Notes: generated from the sequence alone by a model not told the origin. A stretch of DNA of 64,000 bases from an uncultured Tenacibaculum sp. (GCA_947497895.1 CANMIL010000006.1:186001-250000), one strand, 5' to 3'; numbered from the stretch's first letter, positions 45,033-55,030 are shown. Made by a program: numbers and translations.

Positions 45033-46805
45033 ATGAAAAAGCACGTATGGTTACTTGTTATGTTTGCAATAACTATTGTAAATGCTCAAGAAAAAACAAC
45101 AAAAGCTAAAGACTCAGTAAAAACGGAAGTCGTAAAAGTAGTGACCTCATATGTTCCAAAAATTACTGATGCTTTTAAAATAAAGCAGAAACCAACAATA
45201 TCGCACACCAAAGAAACCGAAAAAAAGAAACTTGAATATCAGATATTTTCTGTTCCTGTTGCCTCTACTTTTATCCCAAAAAGTGGAACTCTTAAGAAAA
45301 TAAACTTAGGAAAACGTGAACGTTTATATGCAAATTATCTTTCTGCTGGTTTTGGTAACATGGTAGCTCCTTTCTTAGAAGGTTATTTTAGAAGAAATGT
45401 AAACTATGATAGTGAACTTGCTGGATATGCTCGATTCTTTCTATCGTTAGATCCTGTTGAAAACACACAATTAAGTAGCACTTTTTACAACCTTGATCTT
45501 GACATCTACCATAAACAAACAGAACGCTATTTCACATGGAAAGCTGGTTTGGAATTGGAAAGAAATAAATACAGCTGGTACGGCTTACCTACTAATATTG
45601 ATTTTACAGAACGTGTAATCGACGCTATTGAAGAAAGTCAAACACATGGCTTTTACAAGCTTTACGGAGATATCGATTTTGATGACTCATATATTGACAC
45701 CGTAAATGGAGGAATCTCTTTCTTTGCAGATGGTTTTAGCAGTGCTGAATTTAATATTGATTTAGGAGCAAACTTCAACTTCCCTATGGATAGAATCCAT
45801 AGAAATTTAAATGATTTTTCTCTTAAAACAACCATTAACTATTTAGGTGGAAAGTTCGAAAGAGCCTATGAAAATCAAGACAAAATTAATTATGGATTTT
45901 TAACTTTTGGTTTAAATCCTTCATATGAATTTGCACTTAAAGATTTAGAAATAAAACTAGGTGCTAAAGGATATTTCGCCCTTGACACTGAAAAGAGCAT
46001 CAATCATCTCTTAGTATATCCAGATGTTGAATTATCATATCCAATTGTAAAGGATTTTGCTAATATTTATGTAGGTGCTTCGGGTGGATTATACAATAAC
46101 AGTCATAAGAGTTTTACCGACAACAATCCGTTTGTATCTCCAACATTAAATATTACACAAACCAACGAAAAATATAATGCTTATGCTGGTATTCGTGGTA
46201 AAATGGGACAACAGTTCGGCTATAACCTGAAAGGAAGTTATTCAGACATTGAAGACCAAGCTTTTTTCGCTTTGAATCATTCAAAGTCTGACGGAACACG
46301 AACTACAGATACGAATGCATTTATTTTATCAGGTTATGAGTATGGAAACTCTTTTAGAGCCGTTTATGACGACATAAAACTAATGCATGTTTTTGGAGAA
46401 GTTACCTTCGAAGGAATTAAAGATTTAACTCTTGGTGCCAATATGGAATTCAATCAATTCACTTTAACAAATATTGAGCACCCTTGGAATGCTCCTAAAG
46501 TGAAGGGAGAAGTTTTTGGTTCGTACAAAGTTGAAAAATGGTACGCTGGAGCGAACATATTTTTTGTAGGTGAACGTAAAGGAATCCAATATGCAGGAAA
46601 CAATGCCGTTCCTTTTTCAGCAGTAGATTTAGAGAGTTATATAGATGTTAATTTCAATGGAGGATACCAGTTCCATGATGACTTTTCGGTATTCCTAAAT
46701 CTGAAAAACATTTTGAGCAACGATTACCAGCGCTTCACTAATTTTAGAGTGCAAGGTTTTCAAGCTTTGGCTGGAATATCATGGAAATTTGATACACTTT
46801 TTTAA
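45033..46805 (+). CDS. TonB-receptor-like outer-membrane beta-barrel protein
   Basis: Starting at the ATG 45033 (MKKHVWLLVMFAITIVNAQ), the product is 590 residues with a signal peptide. An upstream TTG at 45000 adds residues that do not resemble a signal. It lacks a recognisable plug domain. It has many amphipathic strands and a TonB-receptor-like C-terminus (FSVFLNLKNILSNDYQRFTNFRVQGFQALAGISWKF). It lies right after the TPR gene and overlaps the next start (TAATG), so all three are one operon. A porin or a TPR-partner barrel is possible. Confidence 0.8.
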   Translation: MKKHVWLLVMFAITIVNAQEKTTKAKDSVKTEVVKVVTSYVPKITDAFKIKQKPTISHTKETEKKKLEYQIFSVPVASTFIPKSGTLKKINLGKRERLYANYLSAGFGNMVAPFLEGYFRRNVNYDSELAGYARFFLSLDPVENTQLSSTFYNLDLDIYHKQTERYFTWKAGLELERNKYSWYGLPTNIDFTERVIDAIEESQTHGFYKLYGDIDFDDSYIDTVNGGISFFADGFSSAEFNIDLGANFNFPMDRIHRNLNDFSLKTTINYLGGKFERAYENQDKINYGFLTFGLNPSYEFALKDLEIKLGAKGYFALDTEKSINHLLVYPDVELSYPIVKDFANIYVGASGGLYNNSHKSFTDNNPFVSPTLNITQTNEKYNAYAGIRGKMGQQFGYNLKGSYSDIEDQAFFALNHSKSDGTRTTDTNAFILSGYEYGNSFRAVYDDIKLMHVFGEVTFEGIKDLTLGANMEFNQFTLTNIEHPWNAPKVKGEVFGSYKVEKWYAGANIFFVGERKGIQYAGNNAVPFSAVDLESYIDVNFNGGYQFHDDFSVFLNLKNILSNDYQRFTNFRVQGFQALAGISWKFDTLF

Positions 46806-47596
46806 TGTTTAAATTCGCAGTATACATACTACTGTTTATAATATTAACTATCATATCACAAGTTGGCGGTATTGTTTATATACTGTCAACTTTCTTTTTT
46901 AAGAAAGATCAATATGGGAAACTAAAGCAACTTGCTTTGGCTCTATTTGTTTATTCCGTTACTACTTTTTTGGTTATTCCTAAAATTGCTCCATTATTCG
47001 GAAGGCAAAAAATTCAAAACTCGAAATTCGTTACATACCACAACTTCTTAACTGTTTTATGCAACCGGAATTATGTTACTCCTGAACTAAATAATACCAT
47101 TGAAAAAGTAGGGGCTCAACTTCACAAAAAACTACCAAACATTCAACTGGTTTACTTGGATGCAAACTTCCCTTTTTTTGATGATTTTCCTCTGCTTCCC
47201 CATTTGAGCCATAATGATGGTAAAAAGATTGATTTATCCTTTGTTTATAAAACCGAATTAGGTTCCCTAACGAATAACAAACCTTCTCGATCTGGCTATG
47301 GCATTTTTGAATCGCCCAAAAAACAAGAGCAGAACACTCCTATTTTATGTAAGAAAAAGGGCTACTGGCAATATGACTTTACCAAATACTTGACGCTTGG
47401 TAGCACAGACAACTTGTTCTTTGCTCTAAAAGAAAATCGAATCTTGTTGAACATATTATCAAAACAAAAATCCGTTTCAAAAATATTTATTGAACCTCAC
47501 TTAAAAAGTAGATTACAATTAACGTCAACTAAAATTCGATTTCATGGTTGTAAAGCCGTAAGACACGACGACCATATACATCTTCAGATTAAGTAA
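46805..47596 (+). CDS. Membrane-anchored LAS-type (M15/M74-like) peptidase homologue
   Basis: The 263-residue product has two N-terminal hydrophobic segments (about 5-28 and 41-62) and then a soluble domain. LPHLSHNDGKKIDLSF (about 133-148) matches the H-x6-D zinc site of LAS peptidases such as MepA. The C-terminal RFHGCKAVRHDDHIHLQIK carries the second HxH site. The match is only in these motifs; the catalytic Glu or His partner was not located with certainty. A cell-wall role (endopeptidase acting on peptidoglycan crosslinks) fits the neighbourhood. It overlaps the preceding stop codon by one base (TAATG). Confidence 0.65.
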   Translation: MFKFAVYILLFIILTIISQVGGIVYILSTFFFKKDQYGKLKQLALALFVYSVTTFLVIPKIAPLFGRQKIQNSKFVTYHNFLTVLCNRNYVTPELNNTIEKVGAQLHKKLPNIQLVYLDANFPFFDDFPLLPHLSHNDGKKIDLSFVYKTELGSLTNNKPSRSGYGIFESPKKQEQNTPILCKKKGYWQYDFTKYLTLGSTDNLFFALKENRILLNILSKQKSVSKIFIEPHLKSRLQLTSTKIRFHGCKAVRHDDHIHLQIK

Positions 47597-47602
47597 GCAG
47601 TT

Positions 47603-50600
47603 TTATTTCCATACGACTTTATCTACCTCCAGAATACCTTCTTTTTTATCCAGTTTCATCACTACTGTTTTCTTTGATTCATTTTTTCTAGCATAATCCT
47701 TATAAATTGTAACCTTTAATATTGTTGGGCCCGATATTTTCTGAACCGCATCAGAGTAATAATCTACTTCAATTTTATAAGTTCCTTTCTTAGCAGCTCT
47801 AAGCATAAATTCCTCAGGTCCGTAACCTTCTGTCATATCAAAAGACATTCTGCCACCAATATTTGTCCCTATATTTTTATAAGAAGCTTTTTCACCTGTA
47901 GGATCAACAACCCAAAGATCAAGATCGGTGTCATTATGATTCCAATCCACAACTATTCGAATATCTACTGGAATATTTATAAATAACTCCTTCTGTTCTT
48001 TGGTTAACTTTATATGATTTCCATGAGTATTCACTAACTTACAAAGCTCAACAAATGTTATCGACTCAATTCCTTCAAACCTCCTTTCTTTATCTTTTAC
48101 CAGTAGCTCACCATTATAGATTTTATAAAGTAACTCAAAACTCTTCTGATACTCCCCTAACAGTTCATAAACCAACGCTAAATCTCTGTAAGACTGTGGT
48201 TCTTCTGGTCTTAAGTCCAATATCTTTTCATAAATAACCTTAGCCATATCATACTCTTTAAAATATTCCAATTTATAGGCTAGAGCTTTTAAAAGTTCGT
48301 AATCATCTAACTCTATTTCAGCAAGATTTGTTAATATTCTAATTGCTAAATCTTTCTCATTTCTATCCTTGAAAAAATCAGCGATATCCAAGTAAAATGT
48401 TGGACTATTAGAATAATAATCTCTAATTTTCAAGTACTTTTCATAAGCTCTTTTTATGGATTTTTCTTCTGACAACACATCCAAGTATTCCATTTCGGGG
48501 TTCCATCCTTTTAACTCTAATTCCTCTTCAATTTTTAAGTTAAGTTCTTCTATCTCTCTTTTATTTTCTTCTATTCCTTCTTTAGTTGTAATAATTATCA
48601 CACCAAACTTGCCCCTCTCACCATAAAGCTTCACCGCATCAATTGGTTTAAGTACTTCGATTGAATAGATACTTTCTTTGTTTAGTTTTTTAATACCATT
48701 TTCTGTCGATATAAGACCGTCTATTATGTATAATGGATTATTTGATGATAACGCTATAGAAGACATACCTCTAATTACGACGTTACTATTCTCATTTGAA
48801 ACATTAGCGGTCATTACACCCGAAACCTTACCTTCTAGCGTATCACTAGTAATACTTGAAACCGCGCTACCAGTACTATACGTTTCTCTTGTTGTGCCAT
48901 AACCAACTACAACTACCTCCTCTAACAAATTATCGCTCTTTAGCACAACGACATTTTCCAATGAAGTTCCTGCCTTTCTCTCAATTGATTTCATTCCTAC
49001 GAAAGAAAAAACTAGCGTATCATCTTCATTTGCATTGATACTAAAATTACCATCGAAATCTGTTTCCGTTCCATGGGCAGTCCCTTTGATTAAAACCGTA
49101 ACTCCTGGAAGAGGTCCACTCTCATCTTTTACCGTTCCTGACACCACTCTTTTCGAATAATCAACAGGGTATTGTCTATTTACTGGTTCATTGTTTGTAT
49201 TATCATTAGGAACAGTATTAACAGTGACATTATCTGGATTAGGATTCTCCGTTAAATTTTGATTATTACTGTTTAAATTTTCATTTTGAGAAACATTTCT
49301 AGGGACAGTGTTCGTTTGGTTTAACTTCGACTCTATACTTTTTTTTCTTTTTTTAGGAAATTTTGTTGCATACCAATCTTTTAAATTTCCATATCCCTCT
49401 ATTAGGGTTTCTTTTTCTTCCTTAACCCATTTCTTCAGAGATTCATCTTCTTTCTGTTTTTCTTTTAATCGTCTTTTGTATTCTCGTTTCAATTCAACAG
49501 GAGGTTCTATTTTATAACGAACATAATCTTCTATCCTATCTAAAATTAACATTGACGTATAATCAGTTATTAAATGGTATTCTTTTGCCAGTGAAATTAT
49601 TTCATTTTTATTATTCTCTTTATCTCTCATTAAATGCTTCAATCTTTCTTTAGCCCAAAGTCGTTTAACTTTTTTCGATTTTACTCCTTTTTTTAGATCA
49701 ACAGTAATCCTTTTGGTAACTTTATTTTGATAACCAAATTTTAGTTGTAAACTTTCTTTTTTTGATAGTTTACCTGTAATGACAAAATCTCCTGTGATGT
49801 ATTTTTTGTTTTTCGGATAAACTTCAAGGTCTCTTGATTCATTTTCAACACCTAAAAATTGAAGCTTTTGATTTGTTAATAAATATTGAGCACTGTTAAC
49901 ATCGATTTTACCTAAGTTAAGATACACTCCTCCTCTTTCCTCTGCAATTCTATTTAAATTGAAATGGTCTGCCGATGTTAGCGAATTTATCGTATAAACA
50001 AAAGTATTATCCAACTCTTCTATACTTCCTAAATTACTCAACCCATCAGAGAACAAAAGAACTTCATTTGATATCAGTTTTATTTGCTTTAACACATCAA
50101 AATTAGTTCCTCCGTCATAACGTTGTTTATCTAATCGAGACTTTAATTTTGACCAATTACCGTTTCTAATCTTATAATTAAACTCACTATTAATAGTATT
50201 ACTGAAAGTAATTAGTTCAACTTCTACATTATTTAAATATCCAAAATATTTATCCAAAAGAGAATACTCTTTTTTTAGATTTCTATTTCCCATCGATGAA
50301 GAAACATCCCAAAGTAACGTAATTTTATCAGGCTTTATCTTTTCACTTGTTTCTAATTGAAGAGGCACCGAAGCATAGAAATAATCTCTATCTAATAAAA
50401 CTTCATTTCTCTCCACATTTTTTTCAAGTATAACATCAATAGCTTTGTTAGGTGCAACGTTTTTACCGTAAACATAAGCACTATACAAATTACCTTTTCG
50501 TACAAAATCAGTAGTACCAAATTGTTTGCTTTTCACTAAAGTCTTTGTGAATTTCCCGAAAGCAAAGATGCCTACAGAAAAATTCTCAATGTTCTTATCG

Positions 50601-51088
50601 ATTCCCAATGGAATCTGATAAACCATTCTTTTATTCTTTGTGGTCAACTTTTCTTCATACGTTAAAACAATTCTTTTGTGACTATTCGGTAATATCGGAT
50701 ATACCCTAGCTTTATAATTGTTTCCTGAAGTTTTCTCTAACAAAGCAGGGTCAATTCTTTGCCTGATCGTACTTTCAAATGCTGTTCGCGCCAGCTCTTT
50801 CTCTACAATAACTGATTCACGTAATTTTCCATTGATTTCCATGGCAAATTTAAACACAGTTTGCCCTTCACCTAAAGGAAATACTAACTCTCCTTCCAAA
50901 GTTCTATCCAACTCATTGTAAAATTCCATATCGTAAGTTGTGGTAGCGCAATTACCAATAATATTTACTTCAACTTTTAAACTTGAAAGTCTAAGTTCGT
51001 TGGATTTCTCTGCAATAAGCTTCGGTGTTCCTTGAGAAAATGTTAGAGATGTTACTAAAAACAGGTAGATAAATACTAAATTCTTCAT
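47603..51088 (-). CDS. Multidomain VIT-VWA-CarboxypepD_reg-plug-TPR protein
   Basis: Starting at the ATG 51086-51088 (MKNLVFIYLFLVTSLTFSQ, a signal peptide), the product is 1161 residues. Domains in order: VIT (about 20-150); VWA with metal site LLWDVSSSMG (near 258); a linker rich in Asn; CarboxypepD_reg-like SGTVKDESGPLPGVTVLIKG (about 646-720); TonB-receptor plug (about 723-850, VVVVGYG ... NPLYIIDGL). A TPR segment follows (about 870-1030), then a DUF2135-like C-terminal domain (VDWNHNDTDLDLWVVDP, about 1042-1161). There is no beta-barrel after the plug, so it is not a TonB receptor. An adhesive or surface protein is inferred. Confidence 0.82.
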   Translation of the reverse strand: MKNLVFIYLFLVTSLTFSQGTPKLIAEKSNELRLSSLKVEVNIIGNCATTTYDMEFYNELDRTLEGELVFPLGEGQTVFKFAMEINGKLRESVIVEKELARTAFESTIRQRIDPALLEKTSGNNYKARVYPILPNSHKRIVLTYEEKLTTKNKRMVYQIPLGIDKNIENFSVGIFAFGKFTKTLVKSKQFGTTDFVRKGNLYSAYVYGKNVAPNKAIDVILEKNVERNEVLLDRDYFYASVPLQLETSEKIKPDKITLLWDVSSSMGNRNLKKEYSLLDKYFGYLNNVEVELITFSNTINSEFNYKIRNGNWSKLKSRLDKQRYDGGTNFDVLKQIKLISNEVLLFSDGLSNLGSIEELDNTFVYTINSLTSADHFNLNRIAEERGGVYLNLGKIDVNSAQYLLTNQKLQFLGVENESRDLEVYPKNKKYITGDFVITGKLSKKESLQLKFGYQNKVTKRITVDLKKGVKSKKVKRLWAKERLKHLMRDKENNKNEIISLAKEYHLITDYTSMLILDRIEDYVRYKIEPPVELKREYKRRLKEKQKEDESLKKWVKEEKETLIEGYGNLKDWYATKFPKKRKKSIESKLNQTNTVPRNVSQNENLNSNNQNLTENPNPDNVTVNTVPNDNTNNEPVNRQYPVDYSKRVVSGTVKDESGPLPGVTVLIKGTAHGTETDFDGNFSINANEDDTLVFSFVGMKSIERKAGTSLENVVVLKSDNLLEEVVVVGYGTTRETYSTGSAVSSITSDTLEGKVSGVMTANVSNENSNVVIRGMSSIALSSNNPLYIIDGLISTENGIKKLNKESIYSIEVLKPIDAVKLYGERGKFGVIIITTKEGIEENKREIEELNLKIEEELELKGWNPEMEYLDVLSEEKSIKRAYEKYLKIRDYYSNSPTFYLDIADFFKDRNEKDLAIRILTNLAEIELDDYELLKALAYKLEYFKEYDMAKVIYEKILDLRPEEPQSYRDLALVYELLGEYQKSFELLYKIYNGELLVKDKERRFEGIESITFVELCKLVNTHGNHIKLTKEQKELFINIPVDIRIVVDWNHNDTDLDLWVVDPTGEKASYKNIGTNIGGRMSFDMTEGYGPEEFMLRAAKKGTYKIEVDYYSDAVQKISGPTILKVTIYKDYARKNESKKTVVMKLDKKEGILEVDKVVWK

Positions 51089-51256
51089 AGTTGACATTTT
51101 GATACTCAAACTTAGTCTTTCTAAAAAGAGATTTAAATTAGAATTGAGAGAACAACTATGTATTTCAGGTGAAATGACAATTTGAATGAGTAAAGAAATA
51201 TTACACCAAAGTGAACTTTCCCTCATTTAAGATGAAGTAACCTAAATTTTCAAGAG

Positions 51257-51712
51257 CTAACCATTAAACTGTCTTAAATGATGATCCAAATGTTTCCAAA
51301 TAAGTCGTCCCCAATCTTTTTGAGATAATGCACCAAAAAATGGATGTGGTTTTAATGATCTTTTCTCTAATACCTCCTTCAGAAGCATTAGCAATACATC
51401 TTTTTCTTTCTGAAAGCCTTCAATTTTATATTGATTTTCTTTAACATTCATTCTTTTTGGTGTAGATAAACCTCGAAACCAAGAAACTCCATACAGTGCG
51501 AACCATCTCCCGAAACCTGTCCTCATGATAAAACTACCTTCAATTCCATTCTGTTCTATTTTACCTAAACCTAACTCCAATTGTTTACTACAATGATTTA
51601 ACATTTCAGTTATATTCATTGTTCCCCACATTCTTCGATTGTCAGTACTTAAGTTTTTTATTCGGGAAATGATTTCCAAATAATCAGTCTTTTGAAAAAT
51701 ATTTGATGGCAT
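51257..51712 (-). CDS. DUF1569 family protein (DinB-like fold)
   Basis: The 151-residue product carries the DUF1569 pattern: a helix with WGTMNITEMLNHCSKQLELGLGKI (His/Cys near residues 40-42), FGRWFALYGVSWF, and PHPFFGALSQKDWGRLIWKHLDHHLRQFNG at the C-terminus. The HPFFG-W-KHxDHHLRQF ending is highly typical. Related DinB-like proteins are metal-dependent thiol transferases or hydrolases, but the role of DUF1569 is unknown. It stands alone. Confidence 0.82.
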   Translation of the reverse strand: MPSNIFQKTDYLEIISRIKNLSTDNRRMWGTMNITEMLNHCSKQLELGLGKIEQNGIEGSFIMRTGFGRWFALYGVSWFRGLSTPKRMNVKENQYKIEGFQKEKDVLLMLLKEVLEKRSLKPHPFFGALSQKDWGRLIWKHLDHHLRQFNG

Positions 51713-51766
51713 TTATCTGGGTAATTTCTTTGAACTAAAGTACGGAATTATTAAAATGTTTGTGTA

Positions 51767-51798
51767 AAAAAATCCGCCGAATAATTCGACGGATTTTA
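51767..51798. terminator. Terminator near the hypothetical gene at 51819
   Basis: AAAATCCG-CGAAT arms pair with ATTCG-CGGATTTT around one central mismatch, with A- and T-runs on both sides. It lies 21 bp after the stop codon of the minus-strand gene starting at 52325. Confidence 0.85.
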
Positions 51799-51818
51799 TA
51801 ATTATGTTTGTTAATATT

Positions 51819-52325
51819 TTAGTAAGCATTCGTTCCTACTACAATATATCTTAATTCAACATCTTCGTCTTTTACACTAAAATGAATAGCAATTGGTTGA
51901 GGATCATTCTGATTAAAGATGACAGTGCTTGTTGTTTTAAAAGCTTGCTTAAATGGGGTGCCTTTTAACTGATCTGAATCCAACTCTTCAAGCTCAATAT
52001 GAAAATATGGAGGATTTTGTTGAGAAGGTCCATTATAATGCATATCATACACTTCTATTTGATCTTCTCCTTCTTTTAAGAACAAATAATACGTTCCCGA
52101 AGTAACAATCGGAAAATGCGTAAAGTTATCGCCATGATCAACTGGAGCTGCATGAATTGGAATATTCTGTGGCCCGTGATGCGGTGGAGAGAAAACATCT
52201 TGAATATCGTGAACTGGCGCAATAATTTCTGTTGCATTATCAACTTGAAACTGGTCGGAAGCAAGTTTTATTATTTCTTGTAAGGAAAGCTCTTCCTTTA
52301 CAAGTGTGGGGGTTAAAGTAGTCAT
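51819..52325 (-). CDS. Hypothetical acidic protein
   Basis: The 168-residue product has no signal peptide or membrane segment and is acidic. A His/Pro-rich stretch (FSPPHHGPQNIPIHAAPVDHGDNFTHF, given here only by its pattern of His at about residues 49-67) could bind metal. A beta-rich C-terminal half (GTYYLFLKEGEDQIEVYDMHY ... FHIELEELDSD) follows. No family is recognised. An inverted repeat (52334-52359) lies 8 bp upstream of its ATG. Confidence 0.65.
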   Translation of the reverse strand: MTTLTPTLVKEELSLQEIIKLASDQFQVDNATEIIAPVHDIQDVFSPPHHGPQNIPIHAAPVDHGDNFTHFPIVTSGTYYLFLKEGEDQIEVYDMHYNGPSQQNPPYFHIELEELDSDQLKGTPFKQAFKTTSTVIFNQNDPQPIAIHFSVKDEDVELRYIVVGTNAY

Positions 52326-52333
52326 AAAACTAA

Positions 52334-52359
52334 ATCTTGGTTAATACTACAACCAAGAT
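52334..52359 (-). promoter_or_regulatory. 9-bp inverted repeat upstream of the hypothetical gene
   Basis: ATCTTGGTT (52334-52342) and AACCAAGAT (52351-52359) form a perfect inverted repeat with an 8-bp spacer, ending 8 bp from the ATG. It may be an operator or an mRNA hairpin that limits translation. Confidence 0.45.
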
Positions 52360-52609
52360 AACCAATAACTTAAACTATAACTTAGGGGAAAAACACCCTA
52401 AAAAACAACTACGTTTGTAAGTTTGTTTTATCATAAAACAGTTCCAAATTAACTTTATAAAGCCCTGTTATAACGGAAAAAACGAAATAGGCTAAAACGA
52501 AATTTCAAAAATATAGATAACATTAAATAAAGTTAACCGAATCTTCAAATCCAACAATTTTGAATAACAAATAATGTATCTTTAAACGAAAATAAATTCA
52601 TAAAAACAG

Positions 52610-53365
52610 ATGAAGCAAAACATAAACTTGGCTGTATTAATTGATGGAGATAACATCCCTTCCGCTAATGTTAAAGAAATGATGGAAGAAATTGCCAAAT
52701 ACGGTAACCCAACAATTAAAAGAATCTACGGTGATTGGACCAAGCCTGGTTTAACAAAATGGAAAAACCTACTTCTAGAAAACGCTATTACTCCTATACA
52801 ACAATATGCGTATACTTCAGGAAAAAATGCAACCGATTCTGCCATGATTATTGATGCCATGGATATACTTTACAGCGGAAAAGTAGATGGTTTTTGTCTT
52901 GTTTCTAGTGATAGTGATTTTACTCGCTTAGCTACTAGATTAAGAGAAGCACGCATGACCGTGATTGGCATTGGTGAAAAAAAGACTCCCAATCCTTTTA
53001 TTGTAGCTTGCGACAAGTTTATTTATATTGAAATTTTAAAGAAACAATCTGAAGAGAAAGTTGAAAACAAAGATGACGATGTTCCAAATGTGGATAAAAT
53101 AACCCGAAAAGTTATAAATTTAATATCGTCGACAATAAACGACGTATCAGATGACGATGGATGGGCTTTTCTTGGGGATGTTGGTAGTTTACTTCTTAAG
53201 AAAAGACCTAATTTCGACTCAAGGAATTATGGCTTTGAAAAACTTACTCCTTTGATCGAGTCGATTGAAAAGTTTGAAATAGAAAAAAGGATCAATCATA
53301 AAAACAGACATAAACTAGTATTTGTTAAAATAAAAGAAACAAATTCAAAAAGAGGTAAAAAATAA
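52610..53365 (+). CDS. NYN domain-LOTUS (OST-HTH) RNA-processing protein
   Basis: The 251-residue product has an N-terminal NYN/PIN-like nuclease domain (about 5-150) with the acidic metal-site residues in VLIDGDNIP (near residue 11), NATDSAMIIDAMD (near 84) and VSSDSDFTRLA (near 101). The C-terminal region (about 165-245, ITRKVINLISS ... GWAFLGDVGSLLLKKRPNFDSRNYGFEKLTPLIES) is a LOTUS/OST-HTH domain, which in eukaryotes and bacteria binds RNA. It is a likely cytoplasmic RNA-decay factor. It stands alone, with no toxin-antitoxin partner. Confidence 0.88.
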   Translation: MKQNINLAVLIDGDNIPSANVKEMMEEIAKYGNPTIKRIYGDWTKPGLTKWKNLLLENAITPIQQYAYTSGKNATDSAMIIDAMDILYSGKVDGFCLVSSDSDFTRLATRLREARMTVIGIGEKKTPNPFIVACDKFIYIEILKKQSEEKVENKDDDVPNVDKITRKVINLISSTINDVSDDDGWAFLGDVGSLLLKKRPNFDSRNYGFEKLTPLIESIEKFEIEKRINHKNRHKLVFVKIKETNSKRGKK

Positions 53366-53578
53366 TAACTTTTCAAAAGTATTGATTTCTTTACTTACAA
53401 ATAAGTAAGGCATCATAAACTGATTCCAACCATTTATTCTCCAACAAAATCTCCGTTAAAATTCCCGTTTTAATCATCTATTCTTCCTGTCAAAAAGTTT
53501 ACATTTCAATTTTAACCTTCTATAATCATAATTTTATGTAGCTTTATGATCTGCATAAATTAAATGATCAATTTACAA

Positions 53579-55024
53579 ATGAAAAAACTAACGATACTTT
53601 CGCTGGCAATGGCTAGTATTTTTGCTGTTTCTTGTAAAAAAGAAAATAACACTACTCAAGTAAAACAAGATACAAACACTCTTTCTGTTGAAGAAAAAAA
53701 GGATTCTACAAATATTAAACACCTATTCAATACAGCTCTTACTGAAGGAAGATCTTACGAATGGCTAAGAGATTTAACTACAATAGGAGGTCGACTTTCA
53801 GGCTCTGAAGAAGCCGCTAAGGCCGTTGCTTGGGGTGAAAAAGTAATGAAAGAAGTTGGCTTAGATTCGGTATGGTTACAACCTGTAATGGTACCTCACT
53901 GGGTTCGTGGTGAAAAAGAAGTAGCCAATTATATGTTCAACGGTGAAAAGATCAATGTACCTCTTTGTGCTCTTGGTTTCTCTATTGCAACCCCTTCTAA
54001 TGGAATTACTGCAGAAGTAATTGAAGTAAAAAGCTTGAAAGAGGCTGAAGCTCTAGGTGAAAAAGCTAAAGGTAAAATTGTTTTTTTCAATGGCGCTTTT
54101 GACAACACTTTAATTAATACTTTTCATGCCTACGGAGGTTGTGTTGGACAGCGTTTTGCTGGAGCAGCTACTGTTGGGAAATTTGGGGCTGTTGGTATGA
54201 TTGTTCGCTCTATGACGAATGGTATCAACGATTATCCTCACACGGGATCAATGAGTTATAAAGACTTACCAGAAGATAAATACATTCCTGCTGCTGCTAT
54301 TAGCTCAAGAGCAGCTGAAAATTTAAGTAAACACCTAAAAGAAACTCCTAATTTAAAATTCTACTTTAAACAAAGTTGTAAAACCTTACCAGATGCCCCT
54401 TCGTTTAATGTTGTAGGTCAAATCAATGGATCTGAAAATCCAGATAAAATTATGGTTGTTGGTGGACATTTAGATTCTTGGGATTTAGGTGAAGGAGCGC
54501 ATGACGACGGTGCTGGTGTCGTACAGTCATTAGAAGTAGCCTACTTGTTAAAAAAGAATGGAATAAAACCTAAAAACACAGTAAGAGTTGTGTTCTTTAT
54601 GAATGAAGAAAATGGACTGCGTGGTGCTACCGAATATAATCGACTTGCTAAAGAGAACGGTGAAATTCATATTGGTGCTTTAGAATCGGATGCTGGTGGA
54701 CATACTCCAAGAGGTTTTTCAATTGACGCTAATGAGAAAAATGTAAATTTAGTAAAGAGTTGGAAAAAATTATTAGCTCCTTATGGTTTACATGATTTAC
54801 TAAAAGGAGGTGCAGGAGCTGACATTGGTCCGTTAAAAGATGATCACGTTACTCTTGTTGGATACAGACCAGATTCACAACGCTACTTTGATTATCACCA
54901 TACAGAAACGGATACCTTTGATAAAGTAAATAAACGTGAACTTGAATTAGGAAGTGCTTCTATGGCAAGTATTGTTTATCTAATGGATAAATACTTATAT
55001 ACTGAAGACACTTTAAAACCATAA
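53579..55024 (+). CDS. M28-family metallopeptidase lipoprotein (carboxypeptidase Q-like)
   Basis: Starting at the ATG 53579 (MKKLTILSLAMASIFAVSC), the product is 481 residues with a lipobox ending in Cys19. An in-frame ATG five codons upstream does not improve the signal. A PA-domain-like segment (about 120-230) is followed by the M28 catalytic domain. VVGGHLDSWDLGEGAHDDGAG carries the first zinc His-Asp set (near 300), FFMNEENGLRGATEY the Glu-Glu pair, and DYHHTETDTFDKV a further His. The protein degrades peptides on the periplasmic or outer surface. A terminator follows directly. Confidence 0.9.
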   Translation: MKKLTILSLAMASIFAVSCKKENNTTQVKQDTNTLSVEEKKDSTNIKHLFNTALTEGRSYEWLRDLTTIGGRLSGSEEAAKAVAWGEKVMKEVGLDSVWLQPVMVPHWVRGEKEVANYMFNGEKINVPLCALGFSIATPSNGITAEVIEVKSLKEAEALGEKAKGKIVFFNGAFDNTLINTFHAYGGCVGQRFAGAATVGKFGAVGMIVRSMTNGINDYPHTGSMSYKDLPEDKYIPAAAISSRAAENLSKHLKETPNLKFYFKQSCKTLPDAPSFNVVGQINGSENPDKIMVVGGHLDSWDLGEGAHDDGAGVVQSLEVAYLLKKNGIKPKNTVRVVFFMNEENGLRGATEYNRLAKENGEIHIGALESDAGGHTPRGFSIDANEKNVNLVKSWKKLLAPYGLHDLLKGGAGADIGPLKDDHVTLVGYRPDSQRYFDYHHTETDTFDKVNKRELELGSASMASIVYLMDKYLYTEDTLKP

Positions 55025-55030
55025 AACTCA

